NCBI GenBank assembly: GCA_022710245.1
Contig: JAKLHH010000654.1
Location: 1 to 5,197 of the forward strand
Source of the DNA: Myxococcota bacterium
GTDB lineage: Bacteria > Myxococcota > Polyangia > GCA-2747355 > JAKLHH01
Direction: 5' to 3'
Length of the DNA: 5,197 nt
Shown in pieces: positions 1-4,587 of this stretch. Numbering within the stretch: position 1 is the first letter of the stretch; the number at the start of each line of letters is the position of its first letter. The position numbers were made by a program, and so were the translations under genes. Below the pieces are notes generated by a model. The model was not told the DNA's origin and did not search any database. It worked only from the letters and a program-made list of their open reading frames with translations.

Positions 1-1
1 T

Positions 2-256
2 CTCCTGAGCTCGGAGGTGCGGACGAGCGCGGGCGAGCTGGTGCTGCGCGTGGAGGCCTCCGATCAGCGCGAGGTGAAGGGGCTGCGCCTGCCGCGCGCG
101 ATCCACGTCTCCCAGCCGAAGCTCGGTGCCGAGCTCGACCTCACCTTCAAGCAGGAGGAGGTCAACCTGGAGCTCCCCGAGGGGGCCTTCGAGCTGCCCG
201 CGGCCGGCGGCCTGCCCAGCCAGGAGGTGCAGTGCTCCACGGAGATCAAGCCGTGA
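2..256 (+). CDS. LolA/LolB-like (DUF4292-like) lipoprotein-associated protein, C-terminal part
   Basis: This is the last 84 codons of a gene that enters from the left edge; the frame is open from base 2 to a TGA at 254-256. The visible protein alternates short beta-like stretches (GELVLRVEAS, then LPRAIHVSQP, then ELDLTFKQEEVNLELP) and ends in a turn followed by FELPAAGGLP. The order 'P-R-x-I-x-h-x-x-P, then h-T-F-K, then h-x-L-P-x-x-x-F-x-L-P' resembles the last strands of the LolA/LolB half-barrel fold, particularly DUF4292-type proteins. Such proteins bind lipids or lipoproteins in the periplasm or at the outer membrane. The signal peptide and N-terminal half lie outside the window, so the family call rests on the C-terminal pattern only. 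The stop codon overlaps the start of the chelatase gene, so the two are probably translated from one message. A generic outer-membrane lipoprotein of unknown role is the alternative. Confidence 0.55.
   Translation, partial: LLSSEVRTSAGELVLRVEASDQREVKGLRLPRAIHVSQPKLGAELDLTFKQEEVNLELPEGAFELPAAGGLPSQEVQCSTEIKP
241..244 (+). promoter_or_regulatory. Ribosome binding site that sets the chelatase start
   Basis: GGAG lies inside the end of the upstream gene, eight bases before the GTG at 253. It supports GTG 253 over the in-frame GTG at 232, which also follows a GGAGG (223-227) but only four bases away and would add seven residues (MLHGDQA) before the family's usual N-terminus. The GTG at 253 overlaps the upstream TGA as GTGA, the usual form of translational coupling. 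Confidence 0.5.
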
Positions 257-708
257 GCACCACCCCGTCCGGCGCGGCGATCGACGCGCTGGTCCTCCTC
301 GCGCACGGCAGCGCCGACGCGCGCTGGCGGCAGCCCTTCGAGGCGCTCGCGGCGAGCCTCGCCGCGCGAGCGGCCGGTGTCTCATCCCCGAGCTCATCCC
401 CGAGCGCCCCGCAGGGACGCGAGGACCGGCCGCCGGCGCTCGTCGTCGAGCTCTGCTACCTGCAGCTCTGCCCCCCCGACCTGGAGCAGGCGCTCGAGCG
501 CTGCGTCGCCCGAGGCGCGCGGCGGGTGCGCGTCCTCCCGCTCTTCCTCTCCGGCGGCGGCCACCTCCTGCGCGACGTGCCGGACGCGGTGAAGCACACC
601 GCGGCTCGCTTCCCGGCGCTGATGGTGGAGACGAGCGGCGCGCTCGGCGAGGAGCCGGAGGTGGTGGCGGGGCTGCTCGAGGCCTGCCTGCGCCTCGCCC
701 GGGGGTGA
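253..708 (+). CDS. cbiX: CbiX/SirB-type sirohydrochlorin chelatase, short single-domain form
   Basis: The 151-residue protein matches the short class II tetrapyrrole chelatases, which insert Co2+ (cobalamin route) or Fe2+ (siroheme route) into sirohydrochlorin in the cytoplasm. The N-terminal strand ends in LVLLAHGS with the metal-binding His at about residue 18. A second conserved block follows as VELCYLQLCPPDLEQAL (Glu66). The third is VLPLFLSGGGHLLRDVP with the second metal-site His at about 104. The length fits one chelatase domain, so the enzyme should act as a homodimer, as the small archaeal CbiXS does. The usual loop after the first helix is enlarged by an Ala/Ser/Pro-rich stretch (residues about 37-61) that contains an exact 12-bp duplication. 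No other siroheme or cobalamin gene is visible, so cobalt cannot be told from iron. The start overlaps the upstream stop (GTGA). Confidence 0.88.
   Translation: MSTTPSGAAIDALVLLAHGSADARWRQPFEALAASLAARAAGVSSPSSSPSAPQGREDRPPALVVELCYLQLCPPDLEQALERCVARGARRVRVLPLFLSGGGHLLRDVPDAVKHTAARFPALMVETSGALGEEPEVVAGLLEACLRLARG
381..404 (+). repeat. 12-bp perfect tandem duplication inside the chelatase gene
   Basis: CTCATCCCCGAG occurs twice head to tail (381-392 and 393-404). In frame it yields SSPS-SSPS at residues 44-51 of the chelatase, in a surface loop between the first helix and the VELCYL strand. As a multiple of three it keeps the frame; it looks like a recent slippage event in a tolerant linker. 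Confidence 0.85.
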
Positions 709-713
709 GCCTC

Positions 714-728
714 GCCGCGGCGCGCGGC
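714..728 (+). terminator. Possible stem-loop terminator after the chelatase gene
   Basis: GCCGCG at 714-719 pairs perfectly with CGCGGC at 723-728 around a three-base loop, beginning six bases after the TGA of the chelatase gene. There is no T-tract after it, so it is not a canonical intrinsic terminator. In GC-rich genomes such hairpins can still protect or end a transcript. Chance is plausible in this base composition. Confidence 0.3.
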
Positions 729-779
729 TGATGATCGGTCACCTCCTGTTCCGTCGACGAGGCGGCGTGCGGGTGCCGG

Positions 780-993
780 GAGGCGCGAGGCGCGAGGCGC
801 GAGGTCGCGCGTCTGCCCACCAGGCCTCGCGTGGGGAGGCGCGAGGCGCGAGGTCGCGCGTCTGCCCACCAGGCCTCGCGTGGGGACGCGCGAGGCGCGA
901 GGTCGCGCGTCTGCCCACCAGGCCTCGCGTGGCGAGGCGCGAGGCGCGAGGTCGCGCGTCTGGCCACCAGGCCTCGCGTGGCGCGGCGCGCGG
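780..993. repeat. Tandem array of four 49-bp units with internal inverted repeats
   Basis: Four units of exactly 49 bp lie head to tail at 787-835, 836-884, 885-933 and 934-982. Units 1 and 2 are identical; units 3 and 4 each differ from them at two positions. A 7-bp partial unit (GAGGCGC) precedes the array and a degenerate start of a fifth unit (983-993) follows it, stopping five bases before the stop codon of the TPR gene. Each unit holds CGCGAGGC (unit positions 5-12) and its reverse complement GCCTCGCG (38-45). The units also hold CCCAC (30-34) paired with GTGGG (45-49), and the sub-repeat GAGGCGC twice. Because 49 is not a multiple of three and the unit has no stop codon on either strand, all six frames stay open, which produces false coding signals. 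It fills the gap between two convergent genes and may act as a bidirectional roadblock or 3'-end structure, or be a plain minisatellite. Confidence 0.93.
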
Positions 994-998
994 GTCCG

Positions 999-2714
999 TC
1001 AGCGCGCCCCGACGCGTCCCTTCTCCAGCTCGTGCAGCCGCTTGCGCAGGCGCGCGGTCAGCTTGGCGTCCTCGCTGATGGAGACGGCGCGCTTGAGCAG
1101 CCGCAGCGCGCTGGTGAGGTCGCTCCGCGCGGCGTTCACCTCGGCCAGGTGCGCGAGCACCTCGGCCTCGCGTGGCGCGAGGCGCACGGCCATCTCGAGG
1201 AGTCGCCTCGCCTCGTCCAGGCGGCCCTGGCGATAGGCGAGCCAGCCGAGGCTGTCGATGATGTAGCCCTCGCCCGGGCTGAGGAAGAGCGCCTGGCGGA
1301 TCGAGCGCTCGGCCGCCTTCAGGTCCTCGCCGTGCTCGACCTGCGTGTAGCCGATGAAGTTGTGCGCCGCCGCGTCCTGCGGGCTGCGCGTGAGGACCTG
1401 CCGCATGGTCGCGATCGCCTCGCGCCAGCGGCCCACGCGCTCCTGCGCCGCGCCCAGTCCGAAGAGCAGGTTGCGGCTCCGCGGCTGGCGCGCCAGCGCG
1501 TCCCGGATCACCTGCAGCGAGGGCTCGGCCTTGTCCTCCAGGTAGAGCGCGCCGGAGAGCGCGAGGACCAGGCTCTCGTTGCCGGGCTGCCGCGCCAGCT
1601 CGCGGCGGAGCACCTCGCTCGCCTCGGCGCGCGCGCCCTCGCGCTGGAGCAGTCGCGCCAGCCGGGTCGCCGCGGTCGCGCCCTGCAGCCCGCCGAGGAG
1701 CCCGCGCAGGAGCTGCTTCGCCTCGGCTCCGCGGCCCAGGCGTCCGAGCGCCTCGGCGCGCTCGACCTGGAGCGCCGCGGTGGCGCTCCGCTTGAGCTGC
1801 GCGTCGATCAGCGTGAGCGCTCGCTCGGGCCGCTGCGCCTCGAGGAGGAGCCCCGCGAGCTCGCCCACCTGGTCGGCGTTCTCGTCCGCGGAGCTCTCCA
1901 GGATGCCGATCAGATCGTCGACGGCCTGGCGCTTGCCCGTCTGCTGCAGCACCTCCAGCAGCGTCGACGCCACGCCGCTGTTGCCGCCCGAGCGGTCGAA
2001 GGCCTCGCGCAGGAGCTGCACGGCGTCGCCCAGCTCACCGCGTGAGCGGTGGACGTGCGCCAGGCGCACCAGCGTCTCCGGGTCCGCCTGCTGCTGGAGC
2101 ACCAGCCGCAGCTGCCTCGCGGCGCACGAGTAGTCGAGCTGCCGCAGGCAGAGCATGGCCAGGCTGCCGTGGCCGTCTGCCGAGGCCTCGACGTGCTTCA
2201 CCATCTGCTCGAGGGTGCGGCGCGCCTCGTCGGCGCGGCCCAGCCGCTCGAGCATCTCCGCATAGACGGAGTAGGCCGCCGCGAGCCGCGGGCTCTTGCT
2301 GATGCAGCGCCGGAACGCGTCCTCGGCGAGCCTGGGCTTGCCCTCCTGCCAGTGCAGCCGGCCGAGCAGCACCAGCGCCTCCGGGTGGTCGGGCTGCGCC
2401 TGCAGCGCGAGCTGGAGGTGCCGGTGCGCCTCGGCGGAGCGGCCATGACGCGCGTGGATCTCCGCCAGCCTGACGTGCAGGTACGGAGAGTCCGGATCGA
2501 AGTTCAGCGCGGCCTCGAGCTCCTCCGCTGCCTTCGCCGCGTCGCCGCGGTCGAGGGCGAGCTGGGCAGCGAGGTAGTGCTCGTAGGCGCTGGGGCTGAC
2601 GTAGCCGGTCTCCTCCAGCTGACCGTCGATCAGGCGCACGGTGGTAGGGGTATGAGCGCAGGCGGTCCCGAGAGCGACCAGCGCGAGGAACAGGGTACGA
2701 CCGAGGTGCTTCAC
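999..2714 (-). CDS. TPR-repeat protein, probable outer-membrane lipoprotein
   Basis: The protein has 571 residues. It starts at GTG (2714-2712 on the minus strand), the only possible start, because an in-frame TGA lies six codons upstream. MKHLGRTLFLALVALGTAC is a short basic/hydrophobic signal ending in Cys19. GTAC lacks Leu at -3, so the lipobox is imperfect and cleavage by signal peptidase I is possible. From about residue 43 to 555 the chain is almost all helix-turn-helix TPR units. Clear ones lie at about 43-110 (YLAAQLALDRGDAAKAAEEL), 112-176, 215-245 and 412-545. The C-terminal pair carries HNFIGYTQVEHGEDLKAAE and then GYIIDSLGWLAYRQGRLDEA, a signature shared by many proteobacterial TPR lipoproteins. 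The middle (245-410) is more divergent. TPRs serve as protein-binding scaffolds, here presumably in the periplasm. No enzymatic domain is present. Its partner is unknown. As I recall, in some deltaproteobacteria TPR lipoproteins of this kind sit beside LolB-like genes; here a LolA-like gene is nearby but convergent. Confidence 0.85.
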   Translation of the reverse strand: MKHLGRTLFLALVALGTACAHTPTTVRLIDGQLEETGYVSPSAYEHYLAAQLALDRGDAAKAAEELEAALNFDPDSPYLHVRLAEIHARHGRSAEAHRHLQLALQAQPDHPEALVLLGRLHWQEGKPRLAEDAFRRCISKSPRLAAAYSVYAEMLERLGRADEARRTLEQMVKHVEASADGHGSLAMLCLRQLDYSCAARQLRLVLQQQADPETLVRLAHVHRSRGELGDAVQLLREAFDRSGGNSGVASTLLEVLQQTGKRQAVDDLIGILESSADENADQVGELAGLLLEAQRPERALTLIDAQLKRSATAALQVERAEALGRLGRGAEAKQLLRGLLGGLQGATAATRLARLLQREGARAEASEVLRRELARQPGNESLVLALSGALYLEDKAEPSLQVIRDALARQPRSRNLLFGLGAAQERVGRWREAIATMRQVLTRSPQDAAAHNFIGYTQVEHGEDLKAAERSIRQALFLSPGEGYIIDSLGWLAYRQGRLDEARRLLEMAVRLAPREAEVLAHLAEVNAARSDLTSALRLLKRAVSISEDAKLTARLRKRLHELEKGRVGAR

Positions 2715-2728
2715 GATGCGAGAACGGT

Positions 2729-2734
2729 ATCATA
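2729..2734 (-). promoter_or_regulatory. Possible -10 element for the TPR gene
   Basis: Read on the minus strand, TATGAT lies 14 bases before the GTG start and matches five of six bases of the sigma-70 -10 consensus. It sits inside the inverted repeat GGTAT-C-ATACC (2726-2736). No good -35 stands 16-18 bases upstream; a TTGTGA is there but only 11 bases away. If this is the -10, transcription would begin about seven to eight bases before the GTG, giving a nearly leaderless message. That fits the lack of any Shine-Dalgarno sequence before this start. Confidence 0.35.
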
Positions 2735-2945
2735 CCTGCTCGGCTTCACAAGAGAGGGCCCGAGGTTCCGGAGGCTTACGCCGCTCGCCCGGGCGGGACC
2801 CGTCCGCGGATGCACCCACGTCCCGGGCGGCCGGGCGCAGGAAGAGAGGAGCGCTGCCGGCCGTTTTCAGGGAGCGAGCTTCGCGCGGGCCCTCCGTCAT
2901 CGCCACCCTCCGGGATGAGGCGGGGGCGCCGTCCGCGCTGCCCGG

Positions 2946-2974
2946 TTGTTGGCGCGACGCGGACAAGCTATGGT
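2946..2974 (+). promoter_or_regulatory. Candidate sigma-70-type promoter for the Cys-rich lipoprotein gene
   Basis: TTGTTG (2946-2951) and TATGGT (2969-2974) are separated by exactly 17 bases. They match three and four of six consensus positions, and TTG and TAT are the most conserved parts. Transcription would start near 2981, leaving a leader of about 35 bases that contains the AAGGAGG site. This is the most AT-rich spot of an otherwise very GC-rich gap. Confidence 0.45.
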
Positions 2975-3002
2975 TTGCCCGCCTCGCGTCGAGGCGAAGA
3001 AC

Positions 3003-3009
3003 AAGGAGG
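3003..3009 (+). promoter_or_regulatory. Strong ribosome binding site fixing the lipoprotein start
   Basis: AAGGAGG ends six bases before the ATG at 3016. It is the best Shine-Dalgarno match noticed upstream of any start in the window. It places the start immediately before a textbook lipoprotein signal rather than at the in-frame ATG at 2716, which lies 300 bases further upstream. Confidence 0.85.
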
Positions 3010-3015
3010 CCAGCG

Positions 3016-4557
3016 ATGGCGCGGTTTGCGCTGATGGTCGGCCTGGGTCTCACGCTCGCTGGGTGCAGCGAAGGCCAGACCAGCCTGGGCCCTTGCAAGA
3101 CCCAGGCGGATTGCCCCGCGGGCACCTTCTGCGGGCCGGCGCAGCGCTGCACCTACGAGTGCACCCGCGACCGCGACTGCCCCCAAGGCAAGTGCAGCGC
3201 CAACGGACGTTGCCTGACGACCGGCGACGCGACAGCGGGCGAGGGCCTCATCGATCAGGGCACCGTGGTCGCCGACGGACAGCCCGACCGTCGCACGGGC
3301 GAGGGCCTGACACCGGATCTCCGCCCCGACGGCCAGCCCGCCGACCTCCGCAAGGACGTGAGCGGCAAGGATGGCCCGCCGCTGACCGGCTGCGCGGCGG
3401 TCCTCGGCAAGGCCTGCACGCAGAGCGGCAGCGAGTGCGGCGCGAGCGCGGTCTGCCTGCTGACCTCGAGCACGGCCGGGCTCTGCACCTGCTCCTGCAC
3501 CCTCGACAACCCCTCGACGACAGCCAACGAGGACACCTGCCCCGGCGTGCCGCAGAACCTCTGCGTCGCGGTGCCGATGGCCTCGGGGAGCACGAGCAAC
3601 TACTGCTTCCACGCCTGCAGCCCCAAGCTCGGCGCCAGCGACTGCGCCTCGGGGGGCTCGTGCCAGCCAGGCTCGACGGGGCTCACCGGCAAGCCGAACA
3701 AGGCCGTCTGCCTCTGGCCGGGCTGCAAGAAGGACCTCGACTGCCCGGTGCTCACCGCCACCGCGTGCGACACCAAGACCCCCTCGTTGACCTGCGGCGC
3801 GAGCGAGGTCTGCGTGGCGATCTCCTCCACCGGGAGCACCAGCGGCCGCTGCGCCAAGGCCGGCAAGTGCGACCTGGCGAGCGGGCTCTGCGCGACGCAC
3901 TCGCTCGGCAGCGCGACGGCCAAGGTCGGCGACGCCTGCAGCGATGACACGCAGTGCGGCGGCAACATGTTCTGCCAGCTCGAGCTCAACATGGCGGCGC
4001 TCGGGAAGAAGGGCGGCGCGACGTGCAGCGACGACGCCGAGTGCTGCAGCCGCACCTGCACCTCCGGCAAGTGCGCGGCCGGGCTCTGCGTGGTGGAGAA
4101 CCGCAACGGCTACTGCACCCTCGCCGGCTGCGCCTTCGCCTCCACGCTGGGCATCCGCGCCTGCCCGGCGGGCTCGACCTGCAACCTCTTCTACACGACC
4201 GGGCTCTGCCAGAAGACCTGCACGCTCGGCACCACCTCCAGCTGCCGCGGCTACTCGAAGGACCTCCTCGGCGACTACGAGTGCCGCTCCTGGGACAACC
4301 TCACCATCGGTGGGCTCCTGGTGACGAGCGGGCCGGTCTGCGACTTCGGGCCCAGCATGCCCTGCAACCTGCTGCAGTCCTCGTCCCTCGACTGCACGTC
4401 CGTGGGCGACGAGAGCGGCAGCGTCTCCAACCCGACCAAGATGAGCTGCCGCGGCCTCGACGGCAAGGCGCTCAGCAACGTCTACGACCCGCTCGGCTAC
4501 TGCCTCGACGACACGTCGTCGGGGAGCACGGTGCGAAACCCGCTGCCGACGCCCTGA
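3016..4557 (+). CDS. Cysteine-rich lipoprotein with Dickkopf/EB-like Cys modules, function unknown
   Basis: The 513-residue precursor begins MARFALMVGLGLTLAGC, a classic signal peptide with lipobox LAGC and lipidated Cys17. By my count the mature chain has about 52 further cysteines, an even number consistent with a disulfide-knit extracytoplasmic protein. Residues 27-66 form a compact module (CKTQADCPAGTFC, then CTYECTRDRDC, then GKCSANGRC) like Dickkopf/EB-type Cys-rich repeats. Residues 67-125 are a Cys-free, Asp/Pro/Gly-rich linker with an internal repeat (GEGL...DGQP twice). Residues 126-496 carry many more Cys clusters, including twin CSDDTQC (308-314) and CSDDAEC (337-343) motifs, the latter followed by a vicinal CC. 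The C-terminal tail is short and polar. I recognise no catalytic motif. Such proteins are abundant in Myxococcota and may act as surface or adhesive scaffolds; this role is inferred. The gene stands alone, with its own promoter candidate and strong ribosome binding site. Confidence 0.85.
   Translation: MARFALMVGLGLTLAGCSEGQTSLGPCKTQADCPAGTFCGPAQRCTYECTRDRDCPQGKCSANGRCLTTGDATAGEGLIDQGTVVADGQPDRRTGEGLTPDLRPDGQPADLRKDVSGKDGPPLTGCAAVLGKACTQSGSECGASAVCLLTSSTAGLCTCSCTLDNPSTTANEDTCPGVPQNLCVAVPMASGSTSNYCFHACSPKLGASDCASGGSCQPGSTGLTGKPNKAVCLWPGCKKDLDCPVLTATACDTKTPSLTCGASEVCVAISSTGSTSGRCAKAGKCDLASGLCATHSLGSATAKVGDACSDDTQCGGNMFCQLELNMAALGKKGGATCSDDAECCSRTCTSGKCAAGLCVVENRNGYCTLAGCAFASTLGIRACPAGSTCNLFYTTGLCQKTCTLGTTSSCRGYSKDLLGDYECRSWDNLTIGGLLVTSGPVCDFGPSMPCNLLQSSSLDCTSVGDESGSVSNPTKMSCRGLDGKALSNVYDPLGYCLDDTSSGSTVRNPLPTP
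3236..3308 (+). repeat. Imperfect 60-bp duplication in the lipoprotein linker
   Basis: CGGGCGAGGGCCT occurs at 3236-3248 and again at 3296-3308, exactly 60 bp apart and in the same frame. It gives GEGL at residues 76-79 and 96-99. Each copy is followed by an Asp-containing stretch and then DGQP (88-90 region and 105-108), so the linker seems to have grown by duplication of a block of roughly 20 residues, with later loss of a few codons. Confidence 0.6.
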
Positions 4558-4587
4558 GCGTCACCGCTGTGAGGCCCTGAGCGTCAC
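4551..4587. repeat. 14-bp direct repeat spanning both convergent stop codons
   Basis: GCCCTGAGCGTCAC occurs at 4551-4564 and 4574-4587, an offset of 23 bp. The 14-mer carries TGA on the + strand and TCA (TGA on the minus strand). The + strand lipoprotein gene stops in the first copy (4555-4557) and the minus-strand hydrolase gene stops in the second (4584-4586). The 26-bp spacer between the two genes therefore looks like the product of a 23-bp tandem duplication. A small hairpin, TCAC-CGCT-GTGA (4561-4572), lies between; no clear terminator was found. Confidence 0.8.

Larger units (their letters stand above)
2715..3015. other. Divergent intergenic region between the TPR and Cys-rich lipoprotein genes
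   Basis: The 301 bp separate two divergently read genes. The left end holds the possible -10 of the TPR gene and the right end a promoter candidate and ribosome binding site for the lipoprotein gene. In between (about 2760-2940) I see no convincing gene. There is a perfect 10-bp palindrome CGCCCGGGCG at 2786-2795 and a second CCCGGGCGG at 2822-2830 (first at 2788-2796), which could be protein-binding sites but are cheap in GC-rich DNA. The open frames through this region have arginine- and serine-rich translations without recognisable domains. Confidence 0.6.

Noticed and set aside
780..993. CRISPR array
   Set aside because: The units are contiguous 49-bp tandem copies without unique spacers, and no cas gene is near.
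731..1078. Open frame of 115 residues through the 49-bp array
   Set aside because: The unit has no stop in any frame and its period is not a multiple of three, so the peptide is frame-rotated repeat translation (GEARGARSR-type). It also runs into the TPR gene antisense.
2786..2830. CCCGGGCGG repeats and the CGCCCGGGCG palindrome as operators
   Set aside because: They are short, made only of G and C, and not placed at either promoter candidate; expected often in DNA of this composition. Noted only within the intergenic entry.
831..2918. Two long + strand open frames (404 and 289 residues) opposite the TPR gene
   Set aside because: They are antisense shadows of a well-supported TPR gene, rich in Arg/Ala/Leu and with no domain or ribosome binding site. 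Such shadows are routine with GC-rich third positions.
2716..3015. Upstream extension of the Cys-rich lipoprotein to an in-frame ATG at 2716 (100 extra residues)
   Set aside because: The extension is arginine- and serine-rich without any domain, would bury the signal peptide and lipobox internally, and overlaps the likely promoter and AAGGAGG site. The frame is open only because of high GC.
2968..3900. Minus-strand 310-residue open frame opposite the Cys-rich lipoprotein
   Set aside because: It is an alanine/glycine-rich translation without motifs; the opposite strand has a lipobox, a strong ribosome binding site and patterned cysteines.
4558..4583. Bidirectional terminator between the two convergent 3' ends
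   Set aside because: Only a 4-bp stem (TCAC/GTGA) without a T-tract is present, too weak to call.
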